From Streptomyces griseorubiginosus (GTDB lineage: Bacteria; Actinomycetota; Actinomycetes; Streptomycetales; Streptomycetaceae), in contig NZ_WVUG01000055.1 of assembly GCF_017614965.1 (NCBI RefSeq), forward strand, positions 1 through 36,711: 36,711 bases of DNA, in the 5' to 3' direction. Positions 6,561 through 14,255 of this stretch are shown piece by piece; the first letter of the stretch is position 1, and each line of letters begins with the position of its first letter. A program made the position numbers and the translations under genes. The notes beneath the pieces are model-generated. The model was not told the origin of the DNA, made no database searches, and saw nothing but the letters and a program-made list of their open reading frames with translations.

Positions 6561-7734
6561 TCACGGGCGGGCTCTTGTCAGCACGTTGGCTTCTGGTGCG
6601 GTGACGGCGTCCAGTTCGCTCCCCGTGCCGGTCGTGGACCAGGCCACGTTGAGGGCGTGCACGTCCAGTCCGGGAGTGGTGGCGGTCGTCTGCAGTTTGA
6701 GGACGGCGTTGGTTACGCGGGCGCCGGCCGGGATTTTGGACAGGTCGGCCTTGAGGTAGGTGCGCCAGTTCTTGCCCGAGACGCTGCCGACCTTGAGGTC
6801 GGTGCCGGTCTGGCCGACGCAGGTGTCGGAGTCGGTGCACACGGTGGCTTTGGTGAGGGGCAGGTCGACCGTGGAGGAGGCGGCAGCCGGGGTCGGGTCG
6901 CCGCTTGTGCCAGCAGCGATGGGCAGCTTGGTGGTCCAGGCGGAGCACTTGCCGGCGTAGCAGGCTCTCATCGACCAGTCGAACGGGCCGCCGGAGACGA
7001 GCTGGTCGGCGGGTATCTGGAAGCCCGCCCGTTCTCCGTCGGCGACGAGCTGGGAGCCGAGGGTCTGGGCTCCGGTGGCGGTGCCGAGGCGGAACTGTGC
7101 CTCGACCATGCCCCCGTTGGGTGAGGAGACGACGCCGGTGACCAGAGGCGAGGGAGTGTCCGTCGCGCCGGCCTGGAGCTGTGTGGGCAGGTCTGCGGGT
7201 TGTACCGCCGTTGCGTCGATGCGGAAGGTCTTCCAGTCGGACCAGGCGGAGGTGTCGATGCCGTCGCTGGTGCGGGCGCGCATCCGCAGGTGGCTGCCGT
7301 CCGGTGCCGCCGACGCCGTGGGGATCTGTGTGGTGGCCACGGTGCCGGGCGCGAACGCGGTGGCCTTGCTGGTCCAGGTGTAGGTGGTGTCGGCGAAGGC
7401 GGGGTCCGGCTCGACCTGGAACTCCGTCACCAGGGAGGAGTCGTTGTCGGCGTCGTTGACCTTCGCTTGGAGCGTGGGGGTGAGGGAAGCGGCTGTCGTG
7501 AGCGTGGCTCCGGGCTTGAGCGGACTGGCATCGAGGCCGGTCGGAGCCGTCGGGGCCGCGTTGTAGGTGATGATCAGCGACGGCTCGGTGGCCGCATCGT
7601 GTGAGCCGTCGACGTAGTTGGCCGAGTGGTAGCGGCGCCAGGTGAGAGCCGAGGCCCACGGTCAGCACGCCGGCCATCGCATACGCGGCATAGGCCAGCG
7701 CACGGGTGGGCGCCGGTCTGTGTCGTTTTCTCAT
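6561..7734 (-). pseudogene. Truncated secreted DNRLRE-type cell-surface protein
   Basis: ATG at 7734 starts a signal peptide (MRKRHRPAPTRALAYAAYAMAGVLTVGLGS). Near 7650 the sense passes to another frame that reads LTWRRYHSANYVDGSHDAATEPSLIITYNAAP, the typical end of a DNRLRE domain. Fn3/Ig-like segments follow (TPTLQAKVNDADNDSSLVTEFQ; LRMRARTSDGIDTSAWSDWKTF), then the start of a second DNRLRE domain (VGSVSGKNWRTYLKADLSKIPAGARVTNAVLKLQ). Intact relatives in Streptomyces are large secreted proteins, often 1000-2000 aa. Here the signal peptide is fused out of frame to the interior, and the C-terminus stops at a TGA (6561) just before the CRISPR repeats. So both an internal deletion and a 3' truncation have occurred. 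It is probably dead. Confidence 0.75.
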
Positions 7735-7910
7735 GTGCAAGATCCTTGCTTCACACAGCACTTGGCAAAGTGAAAGGATCTTCACATTTCAGTCTCGCAA
7801 TGTCCATGACCAGCGCGTGGCTGAGATGCACGGCACCGAGCCCGGGTGAGCTGCGGCATCGGGCCGCCGCTCTGTGCGTGCGTTCTGGTGTGTGCAGGGC
7901 CGGCCGTGGG
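7735..7910. other. Intergenic stretch upstream of the DNRLRE remnant
   Basis: Contains a lower-GC segment (7740-7800) with an inverted pair AAGATCCTT (7740-7748) and AAGGATCTT (7774-7782), perfect 9-bp arms with a 25-nt interval. It lies directly upstream of the signal-peptide start and is probably a regulatory site for the former gene. Confidence 0.45.
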
Positions 7911-8285
7911 TCAGGTGGGGTTGAGCGGAGTGATACCGGTGCCCGCGTACAGTTCAGGCTTCAGCGATAGAACGGTAAGCGGCTCCCCCGCCTTGGCTGC
8001 CTGCCAGGCGACCGCTGCGGCGTGCGCCACCGGCCAGTCGACCTCCCGCCAGTCCATAGCCTGCACCGCGTGCGCTGCGGTGAACGGAACGTTCTCCGCA
8101 AAGCGCAGGGATGCCCCGTGCTTGCCCGCACCTGTCACCTGCCGTTCGGCGGCCACCAGGGACAGGGAGGGGACGATGACCCGTCCCGTGCCCCGCGAGG
8201 CCTCGATGTAGAGACCGGTGAAGAAGGCGTCCGCTTGATAGAGGGCGGCCAGGGCGGTGTGGTCCAGGACGGCCGTCAGGTTCAT
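7911..8285 (-). CDS. PIN-domain-like toxin of a type II toxin-antitoxin pair
   Basis: 124 aa. It begins MNLTAVLDHTALAAL, matching the first PIN block (the conserved Asp is D8 in VLDHTAL). It continues with VPSLSLVAAERQ, where the usual second acidic residue sits, and ends DWPVAHAAAVAWQAAKAGEPLTVLSLKPELYAG. VapC-type PIN proteins are Mg-dependent ribonucleases. The last acidic block usually reads TxD, but here it is LSLKPELY, so the active site may be altered or the protein a divergent PIN-like type. The start ATG overlaps the antitoxin stop by four bases (ATGA), which supports translational coupling and the toxin-antitoxin assignment. It appears intact. Confidence 0.75.
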   Translation of the reverse strand: MNLTAVLDHTALAALYQADAFFTGLYIEASRGTGRVIVPSLSLVAAERQVTGAGKHGASLRFAENVPFTAAHAVQAMDWREVDWPVAHAAAVAWQAAKAGEPLTVLSLKPELYAGTGITPLNPT

Positions 8286-8536
8286 GCGGCGGCGCCGCCC
8301 TGATGGGCGCGGATCTTCGCCCAGGCGTCCTGGCCGGCCTGCTGGACCTGTGCGGTGTACTCAACGCCGAGTTCACGGGCAGCTTCAAGGGCGCGCTGTT
8401 CGCGTTCTGCTGCTGTGAGCTCGCGCGTGGCGAGGTCCTCCAGCAACTCCGTGATGGTGGTGCCGCGCTCCTGCGCGAGGATGCGCAGCCGGTCGCGTAC
8501 CTCTTCACTGGTCTTGATGCTCGTCGGCTTGCTCAT
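8282..8536 (-). CDS. Ribbon-helix-helix antitoxin
   Basis: 84 aa from the ATG at 8536. The N-terminus MSKPTSIKTSEEVRDRLRILAQERGTTITELLEDLATREL is a typical RHH DNA-binding domain (strand, helix, helix with GTTITELL). The helical C-terminal part (AAREQRALEAARELGVEYTAQVQQAG-like) would wrap the toxin. It overlaps the toxin gene by 4 bp. A 15-bp palindrome centred 17 bp upstream (8546-8560) is the likely autoregulatory operator. There is no clear Shine-Dalgarno, and TAGAAT at 8549-8544 is placed to start transcription at or next to the ATG, so the mRNA may be leaderless. An upstream in-frame ATG at 8611 would translate through the operator and is unlikely. Confidence 0.82.
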   Translation of the reverse strand: MSKPTSIKTSEEVRDRLRILAQERGTTITELLEDLATRELTAAEREQRALEAARELGVEYTAQVQQAGQDAWAKIRAHQGGAAA

Positions 8537-8545
8537 GAAGTCGAT

Positions 8546-8560
8546 TCTACCGCCGGTAGA
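8546..8560. promoter_or_regulatory. Operator/promoter of the toxin-antitoxin pair
   Basis: TCTACCG-C-CGGTAGA is a perfect palindrome with 7-bp arms. Read toward the antitoxin, its distal edge supplies the -10-like TAGAAT (8549-8544), so a bound RHH dimer would cover the promoter. Conditional autoregulation by the toxin-antitoxin complex is usual for such pairs; its use here is inferred. Confidence 0.6.
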
Positions 8561-9289
8561 CATAGCGAGGCCATGCATCCCATGGCTGGGATGACTCTGG
8601 CGAATGATCACCGTCAGCAGCTCCGTCGTCTAGATCAAATGACCTTGCTGCGGCGGCGCTGAGCCAGTGATGCTGGGCCGGCGCCATAACAGCAGAAGAG
8701 GAAATGTCAGCAGCAGGACGCGAGGGGGCTGCACCTCGCACCAGTCCCCACGCGGGCCACTGGCAGGTGATCTTCCAGACCCTTCGAGGGCGCCCAGCGC
8801 TCGCGCAGGGTCTCAATGATGGAGAGCCCGCACGGCGACCGGCGTCCATCTCGCCTTCCACTCGCCGACACGGGTCCAAAGCCCACTGCCGTACCTGGGC
8901 CCGCGGTGCGCCAGCAGGCCGTCAGGTCTTCCAGCGGCACCGTGTCGGCCACACTCCCGCACGGCATCACGGGGGCCACAGTCAGGGAAGAAGGACAACG
9001 ATTCGTCGTCCGCGAGGACCTTGGACGCGGCCTCGGGGCGTCTACTCAGATGGTCTCGACGAGCGAAGGGAAGGGGTTGGTGGGCATGCCCGGGCTCATG
9101 CCGCACAGCAGGGCTCCCATGTCGTGGAGGGGACGGTCCCGCCGAGGCGGCGGTCACCGCGATCAGGATGGCGTCCTGCGGCGTAAGCCTTTCCGGTTCG
9201 GTGTTGTGGTGCGCAGGGAGCATCTTGGCTGTGATGTCCCCCTGGGCGGTGACCCGGGGCTGCGAGTCGCCAGGCCAGTGGCCCGAGCA
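8561..9289. other. 730-bp stretch without a convincing gene
   Basis: Several open frames occur on both strands but none has a recognisable domain, a good ribosome site and consistent codon bias. On the minus strand fragments such as AILIAVTAASAG (about 9150-9185), PEAASKVLADDESLSFF (about 8990-9040) and ETLRERWAPSKGLEDHLP (about 8760-8815) fall in different frames, as if a gene or genes had decayed. I cannot name them. Confidence 0.3.
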
Positions 9290-10231
9290 TCACCTTGGGT
9301 GGTCGCCGGGTTCCACGGTCAGTGGCGCGGCTGGTTGGGGCCGGGAAGCTGCTGTGACCGCACCTGGTTCACCGCGTCCTATGACTGCCCAGGCGACGGC
9401 GATCAAGCGACGGTGCAAATCGGTGCGCCGGATGCACGCACCGATCGTTAGTTCGCCGGGGCTGGACGAGGCCGGGACGGCATGGAACCGGTGCCGGATG
9501 CTGCAGTGCTGCAGGACGAGGTCGGGAATGATGCCTGTGCCGTAGCCGAGAGCGACCAGAGTGAGCAACGCTTCGTGTCCATCAGCCTCTGCGGCGATGC
9601 GAGGGGTGATGCCGAGGCGGCGGAACCACCGGTTGGCGATGTCTCGCACCAGCCCCTGTCTGGGGAGGACGAACGGCTCGTCGGGAGCGGGAAACTGCAC
9701 GTCTGCCCGTAGTGGGTCGGCTCGGACGAGGACGAGGGGGGTGCGGGCGACGGCGCGGGCGAGGAGGGTTGCCGGAATGCGGGAAGGCAGGGGTGCGACG
9801 GCGAGGTCGGCCTCACCGTCGTCGAGGAGCGTGAGGGCGGCTGCCGCGTCACCGGTCCGCACCGAGATCTGCACCCGGGGATGGGCGTCTCGCAGCGGTG
9901 CGAGCAGGTCAGGCAGGAGGCTCTGGCAGGCAGTGACCGAAGCGAACACGCTTAGTTGGCCGCCGAGTTGGTCTGGTGTGAGGTCGTTGTCGCAGTAACG
10001 GCCCCACAGCTCCAGGGCTTCGGCCGCGTAGCAGCGGAAGCGGTGGCCGTGCTCGGTCAGTGCGACGCCGTGTGGGCCGCGGTCCAGTAACCGATGCCCG
10101 GTAGAGGTCTCCAGCCGCTGCACGGTACGGGACAACGTGGCAGGGCTGACGTGGCAGTCTGCCGCGGTTCGGGTGAAGCTCAGCGTGGAGGCCAGATGGA
10201 GGAAGAGCCGGTACTGGTCGTGGTCCTGCAT
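9290..10231 (-). CDS. LysR-family regulator, IlvY-like
   Basis: 313 aa. The N-terminal winged HTH reads YRLFLHLASTLSFTRTAADCHVSPATLSRTVQRLETSTGHRLLDRG, closest in pattern to IlvY, the activator of ilvC in enterobacteria. An effector-binding domain follows (SVFASVTACQSLLPDLLAPLRDAHPRVQISVRTGDAAAAL, EADLAVAPLP, VALGYGTGIIPDLVL). The start at 10231 is divergent to the methyltransferase gene, with about 74 bp between the preferred starts, so it probably controls that gene and itself. No acetohydroxyacid isomeroreductase gene is nearby, so an IlvY role is not supported by context. The family is certain; the effector is unknown. Confidence 0.88.
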   Translation of the reverse strand: MQDHDQYRLFLHLASTLSFTRTAADCHVSPATLSRTVQRLETSTGHRLLDRGPHGVALTEHGHRFRCYAAEALELWGRYCDNDLTPDQLGGQLSVFASVTACQSLLPDLLAPLRDAHPRVQISVRTGDAAAALTLLDDGEADLAVAPLPSRIPATLLARAVARTPLVLVRADPLRADVQFPAPDEPFVLPRQGLVRDIANRWFRRLGITPRIAAEADGHEALLTLVALGYGTGIIPDLVLQHCSIRHRFHAVPASSSPGELTIGACIRRTDLHRRLIAVAWAVIGRGEPGAVTAASRPQPAAPLTVEPGDHPR

Positions 10232-10305
10232 CTTTCACCTTCTGGAACGCCATGCTGCGGATGTTGCTGTTGCCGTTGGGTCTGCCCGGACCCTACAAAC
10301 AGGTC

Positions 10306-11022
10306 ATGCCACGAAGCGACACCACTCGCCCAGGTCCTGCATGGTTCTTCCGCGAATACGAGCCCGCCGGCGTCGACCTGGGCAGCCCAGCCGCGGTGGC
10401 CGCCTACGACCGCAACCAGGGCACGGACTCGGACGCCGACGACGCGCTGCTCGACCGGCTCGGCGTCGTCACCGGCATCCGCTTGGTCGATCTGGCCTGC
10501 GGCACCGGCTCGCTGGTGGTCCAGGCGGCACGACGCGGGGCCGAGGCCCACGGCGTCGACGTCTCGCAGGAGATGCTCGCCTTCGCCCGGGCCAGAGCGG
10601 AACGGGCCGGTGTCGGCGCACACTGGCACCAGGCCGGATTTTTGGACTACGCCCACCCCGCGGGGCCCGCGGACGTCGTGACGACCCGGTCGGCCCTGCA
10701 CCAGCTCCCGGACTTCTGGAAACAGCAGGCGCTCCTCAACGTGGCCGGCATGCTGCGGCCGGGCGGCACCTTCTACCTGTGGGATGTCATCTTCAGCTTC
10801 GAGCCCGCCGACGCGGCGGAGCATCTGCAGCGGTGGATCGACACCGCGGGGCGCCCTGACGGCCGGGGCTTCACCCGGGCGGACTTCGAGGCGCACGTTC
10901 GGGAGGAGTTCTCCACCTACGCCTGGATCCTGGAGGGCATGCTGGAACGGGCTGGCTTCGACATCGTCTCGGACGCTTCCCTCACACCGACGCACGGTGA
11001 GTTCCTCTGCCGCCGCCGGTAG
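10306..11022 (+). CDS. Class I SAM-dependent methyltransferase
   Basis: 238 aa from ATG 10306 (MPRSDTTRPGPAWFF). An in-frame ATG at 10252 would add 18 residues but leave only 20 bp to the divergent LysR gene. Motif I is LVDLACGTGSLVV, motif II is AHGVDVSQEML and motif III is LRPGGTFYLWDV. The body resembles UbiE/Methyltransf_11-25 enzymes that act on small molecules. The substrate is not evident. The gene is monocistronic: a strong hairpin follows the stop codon. Regulation by the adjacent LysR protein is likely from the divergent arrangement. Confidence 0.85.
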   Translation: MPRSDTTRPGPAWFFREYEPAGVDLGSPAAVAAYDRNQGTDSDADDALLDRLGVVTGIRLVDLACGTGSLVVQAARRGAEAHGVDVSQEMLAFARARAERAGVGAHWHQAGFLDYAHPAGPADVVTTRSALHQLPDFWKQQALLNVAGMLRPGGTFYLWDVIFSFEPADAAEHLQRWIDTAGRPDGRGFTRADFEAHVREEFSTYAWILEGMLERAGFDIVSDASLTPTHGEFLCRRR

Positions 11023-11060
11023 CCGCTCCGCTGGCAAGACCCAGAATCCTGACGGAGCGG
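11023..11060 (+). terminator. Intrinsic-like terminator hairpin after the methyltransferase
   Basis: It begins one base after the TAG stop. Outer stem CCGCTCCG (11023-11030) pairs with CGGAGCGG (11053-11060), and an inner stem CTGG (11031-11034) pairs with CCAG (11041-11044). There is no U-tract, as is common for Streptomyces terminators. It separates two convergent genes. Confidence 0.6.
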
Positions 11061-11135
11061 AAGCCACCGTGCCCGTCCCCGACTCTACTGCAGCTCAGTC
11101 GCCGAAGGTCCGCTCCTCTGGGCCGTCTTGGCTGA

Positions 11136-11510
11136 TCAGCACCAGTTCTTCAGCGCATCGGCGACCTGGCGCACGTCGCGGCGTCCCTCGACGGCGTCGA
11201 TGACCAACCCGATCGCCTCTTGGCTGCCGACCTTGACCTGGATGCCGCTGGCGTGGAGGTAGGCGTACGCGACCTGCGCGGCGAAGAGCTCGTTCGAGTG
11301 CTCAAGCGCAGGAATCCGTGCTAGGGCATGCAGGAGGGCCGCGGCCCGGTGGTGCGCAGCCGGGTAGACAAGGGTGCCCACGACCTAATGTCGGTGGCGG
11401 GCGACGGCGGCCGCCAGTGCGCCGTAGACGGTCACGTCGGGGTCACCGGGCACGACGTTCTGCGCGATATCAAGCAGCCATCGCTCGTCAATGAGCACAA
11501 CGGGCGGCAT
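11136..11510 (-). pseudogene. Fic/Doc-family toxin gene with an in-frame amber codon
   Basis: ATG at 11510 (MPPVVLIDERWLLDIAQNV...YGALAAAVARHRH) runs to a TAG at 11387-11385. The same frame then continues VVGTLVYPAAHHRAAALLHALARIPALEHSNELFAAQVAYAYLHASG to ...RRDVRQVADAL and stops at 11136. Together this is a full-length Doc-like toxin of about 124 aa of the actinobacterial Fic/DOC group, as I remember it. The canonical HPFxDGNKR loop is replaced by the weaker LEHSNELFA, as in this subgroup. The TAG could come from a single change of CAG or GAG. The start overlaps the stop of the upstream antitoxin fragment (TGATG). With its antitoxin destroyed (next entry), loss of the toxin by nonsense mutation makes sense. 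Confidence 0.78.
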
Positions 11511-11615
11511 CAGGCGGCGTGGCTGCTCGGACCGGTCCCGAAGCGGTCGGCGAAGGCCTGCCCGTGCTCCTCGACGAAGGCCTTCGCGGCATCGAGGAAC
11601 CGGGTGCGAGCGAGA
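11510..11615 (-). pseudogene. 3' fragment of the cognate antitoxin gene
   Basis: Directly upstream of the Doc-like gene the minus strand reads ARTRFLDAAKAFVEEHGQAFADRFG and stops with a TGA that shares its last base with the toxin ATG. This acidic amphipathic tail is typical of the C-terminus of Arc/RHH antitoxins paired with Fic/Doc toxins in Streptomyces. The DNA-binding N-terminus is missing; upstream the sequence becomes IS1182-type transposase. The exact junction is uncertain by about 10 bp. Confidence 0.62.
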
Positions 11616-11832
11616 CCAAGGCCAACGCCCCTGGCGAGACACACGGACGTCCCCGGACAGCGAACGCCTCGTCCTCAAACAGCGGGCCCAACGCCTCCGG
11701 GATCCGCACCGCGAGCGTCCCCTTCGGGAACGCTGCCCGCACCACCCTAGCCGTCAGTCCCGGCACCCCATGATCAGCCCGCGGCTCCAGCGACAGCCCG
11801 AGCACTGCGAATGATCTCCGGCAGCCCGTCAC
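11616..11832 (-). pseudogene. IS1182-family transposase, N-terminal remnant
   Basis: The minus-strand frame from about 11832 reads LGLSLEPRADHGVPGLTARVVRAAFPKGTLAVRIPEALGPLFEDEAF and then GRPCVSPGALALVSL. This is the start of IS1182-type transposases (family pattern: AAFPKG..., LGPLF.D..F, GRP..SP..LALVS). The frame breaks off at about 11616, inside the former antitoxin gene, so only the first 70 or so residues remain, with a small deletion after DEAFA. I see no clear terminal inverted repeat at the left end. Confidence 0.68.
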
Positions 11833-11844
11833 GGCGGAAGCGCG

Positions 11845-13329
11845 TCAACTGCTTTTCGCGCAGCTGTGTCCGTTGAGCGTCACGTCGTACGCCGGGGCGT
11901 TCTTGCCCTTCCAGGAGGCGAGGAAGCCGAAGGAGAGGGTGCCGTCGGCGGGGACGGACCGGTTGTAGTCGGCGGCCTTGGCGGTGACCCGGGAGTCGTT
12001 CTGGCCGAAGCTGGCGTCCCACATCTGGGTCACCTTCTGACCGTCCCGGAAGGACCAGGCGACGCTCCAGTCGGCGAGCGCGTCGGCGGTGGTGACGGAG
12101 AGGGTGGCCTGGAAGCCGTCGGGCCACTGGTTGACCAGGTCGTAGGAGTAGGTGCAGGTCGTCGGGGAGCGGTCCGCCGAGCCCGTACCGGCCGTCGAGG
12201 AGGACGTGCCCTGCGGTTCGGGGTCGGGGTTCTTGTCGCCTGCGTGCCTGGTCGCCGAGGCCGTCACGCCCGGGCTCGGGGTAGCCGTGGCGGACGCCGT
12301 GGTCGCCGGCGGGCTGAGGTCCGGCACGGACGGGGCGGGGGCCGCCACGGGGCTGCTGTCGCTCGGATCACCGCTCGCCGCGGTGCCCTTGTCGCCGCCG
12401 AACGGCATCAGCGAGACGGCCAGCGCGAGCAGCGACACCACCACGGCGGCGACGAGCAGACCGTTGCGCAGGACGCGGGCGCGCTGGGCGCCCGTCACGG
12501 GCCGGCCGCCGTCCCCGTCGGCCGGCTCCGGGCGTCCCGCGCCGAGGCGGACCTCGGCGGCCCGTCGCCGGCGCTCCAGGTAGGCGAGGCCGCCCCAGCC
12601 GATCACCCCGCCGGCGAGGGCGGCGGGCAGTCCGCCGCCGTGCGGGCGCAGACAGGCGGCGGCCTCGGCGCAGTCCACGCAGGTGGCGAGGTGGCGGGAG
12701 AGGTCGGCGGGGATGTCGGCGGCGGGCGAGCGGGTGACCGCGTCCAGCAGCCGGGCGTAGCTGCGGCAGTCCGCGTCCATCGGCGTGTCGAGGTGGGCGC
12801 GGTGGCAGCGGTCCCGGAACAGGCCGCGCACCTGGGCGAGTTCCTCGCCGACGAGGGCCGGATCGAGTGCGAGGCGGCGGGCGACCACGGACGTCGGCAG
12901 CGCCTCCACCTCGGCGAGCCACAGCAGCGCGGCGTCGGCCTCCTGGAGGTCGCGCAGACCGCGCAGGGCGAGCGGGCGCTGCAGCGGGGGCCCGGTGTAG
13001 CGGGCGGCCTTGTCCGAGTGGAGCCACAGCCGCAGGTCGGGGTCGAGGTCGTGCCCCCGCCCGCTCTCCTCCCAGGCGGCCGCCGTGGTGCGTACGGCGG
13101 TCAACAGCAGGGGGATCATGGGGAGTCGGGAGCGGCGGCCGGCGCTTTTGGCCGAGCCGCCGTCGCCGACGCGGACCTCGCGCATGCCGAGCGCGAAGGC
13201 CTCGGTGGCCAGTTGGGTGGCCGCTTCGGCGCCGGCCGTGCACAGATCGGCGTAGGAAAGCACCGCGTCCCAGCACTCGGAGAACAGCGCGGCCTCGGCG
13301 GCGTCCTTCGGGGTCGGCAGGTCGGGCAT
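11845..13329 (-). CDS. Membrane protein joining a sigma-like/zinc-finger cytoplasmic region to an extracellular CBM2 domain
   Basis: 494 aa, ATG at 13329 with AGGAG 6 nt upstream. Residues 12-60 and 125-180 resemble degenerate ECF sigma regions 2 and 4 (ALLWLAEVEALPTSVVARRLAL). Residues 213-220 carry a zf-HC2 motif H-x3-C-x2-C (HLATCVDC), as in anti-sigma factors. A TM helix spans about 289-309, followed by a Pro/Ser/Thr-rich linker (315-390). The C-terminus (391-494, TCTYSYDLVNQWPDGFQATL..., WKGKNAPAYDVTLNGHSC) is a family 2 carbohydrate-binding module with its framing cysteines. The layout suggests an outside polysaccharide or wall sensor linked to inside regulation (inference). An ECF operon lies just upstream, separated by a strong terminator. 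Confidence 0.85.
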   Translation of the reverse strand: MPDLPTPKDAAEAALFSECWDAVLSYADLCTAGAEAATQLATEAFALGMREVRVGDGGSAKSAGRRSRLPMIPLLLTAVRTTAAAWEESGRGHDLDPDLRLWLHSDKAARYTGPPLQRPLALRGLRDLQEADAALLWLAEVEALPTSVVARRLALDPALVGEELAQVRGLFRDRCHRAHLDTPMDADCRSYARLLDAVTRSPAADIPADLSRHLATCVDCAEAAACLRPHGGGLPAALAGGVIGWGGLAYLERRRRAAEVRLGAGRPEPADGDGGRPVTGAQRARVLRNGLLVAAVVVSLLALAVSLMPFGGDKGTAASGDPSDSSPVAAPAPSVPDLSPPATTASATATPSPGVTASATRHAGDKNPDPEPQGTSSSTAGTGSADRSPTTCTYSYDLVNQWPDGFQATLSVTTADALADWSVAWSFRDGQKVTQMWDASFGQNDSRVTAKAADYNRSVPADGTLSFGFLASWKGKNAPAYDVTLNGHSCAKSS

Positions 13330-13454
13330 GGGTCTCCTGCATCCACGAGCGAGGTCAACTCACCTGATTGGCAACGGAGTTGTGGGGAACCTCGCGGGAA
13401 CCCGAGCCTTTCACAACGTCGTCACAACTGACAAGCGCCGTATTCAATTCGGTT

Positions 13455-13483
13455 ACCGGCGGTCGCGTCAAGTGACCGCCGGT
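13455..13483 (-). terminator. Terminator of the ECF sigma factor operon
   Basis: ACCGGCGGTC and GACCGCCGGT form a perfect 10-bp stem around a 9-nt loop, starting 13 bp after the stop of the gene at 13497. No U-tract follows. It separates this operon from the CBM2 protein gene, which probably has its own promoter in the 125 bp that remain. Confidence 0.68.
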
Positions 13484-13496
13484 GGTCCGCTTTCGG

Positions 13497-14255
13497 CTAG
13501 CGGTCGGAGTACACCACCGCGACCACCCGCCCGCGCGCGTCGAGTGCCTCGGTCCGGTACTGCCGTGCCCACTCCTCGTTGCTGCTACGAGAGTTATACG
13601 GAAGGAACGTCACGAAGTATCGATCCCGGCCGAGATTTATCGGTCCGTCACGCGTTCCGTCCTCCCACACGACCCGGACGGCGACGGCCGCCCCGGGTGC
13701 GCGGCCGTAGACGGCGACCCACCCGGACAGGGCGTTGGTGTCCACGGTGGACCACAGCGCGGGTGCACGGCCCGAGCCGCCGCCCCGGGAGCACTCCGAC
13801 CAGCCGCCGGAGTCCGTCGGCCGCCCGTCCGGCTCCAGCACGCGCATGTAGTGGCACGGGCCCCCGGACCTGTTGGGCGCCTCCCAGTACTGCATGCGCA
13901 GTCCGTCCGGCGTGGCCGCGGAGAAGAGCAGTCGCGCCCTGCCGGTGTCCGGCGACAGACCGCCCGGGCCGCCCGCCCGGCCGAGCCCGAAGCCCACGTC
14001 GTCCGGGATGACCCCGGCGGCCTGCGCGGCCAGCCCGCCGACTCCCAGGACGCCCACGACGGCGACACCGACGACCCAGCGCCGCCGCGGCGGCCGGTAC
14101 GCCCGCGGGCGCCCCCCGCGCGCCCGCGGATCCTCGGCCAGGATCCGCTCCAGCACCGCCTCGTCCGGCGCGGCCTCGCCGGTCACCGGGTCCGCCGGGC
14201 CCAGCAGCCGTCGTACCCGCTGCTCCGTCTCGGCCGAATCCGCGCGCGTCCTCAT
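13497..14255 (-). CDS. Single-pass membrane protein coupled to an ECF sigma factor
   Basis: 252 aa. The ATG at 14255 overlaps the sigma gene stop (ATGA). A cytoplasmic N-terminus of about 58 residues (MRTRADSAETEQRVRRLLGP, then EAVLERILAEDP) is followed by a TM helix (60-80, WVVGVAVVGVLGVGGLAAQAAG) and an extracytoplasmic domain of about 170 residues. That domain has two Cys (GGPCHYMRVLEP and SECSRG) and reads like a small folded sensor. There is no zf-HC2 motif. Position and coupling make it the likely partner of the sigma factor, either an anti-sigma of an unusual type or an accessory protein. I do not recognise a named domain. Confidence 0.78.
   Translation of the reverse strand: MRTRADSAETEQRVRRLLGPADPVTGEAAPDEAVLERILAEDPRARGGRPRAYRPPRRRWVVGVAVVGVLGVGGLAAQAAGVIPDDVGFGLGRAGGPGGLSPDTGRARLLFSAATPDGLRMQYWEAPNRSGGPCHYMRVLEPDGRPTDSGGWSECSRGGGSGRAPALWSTVDTNALSGWVAVYGRAPGAAVAVRVVWEDGTRDGPINLGRDRYFVTFLPYNSRSSNEEWARQYRTEALDARGRVVAVVYSDR

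Noticed and set aside
10252..10305. Longer start for the methyltransferase at ATG 10252
   Set aside because: Would leave only 20 bp for two divergent promoters, and the extra residues (LLLPLGLPGPYKQV) do not look like the family.
11866..13431. Plus-strand open frame of 521 codons opposite the CBM2 protein
   Set aside because: Gly/Arg/Val-rich shadow of the minus-strand gene.
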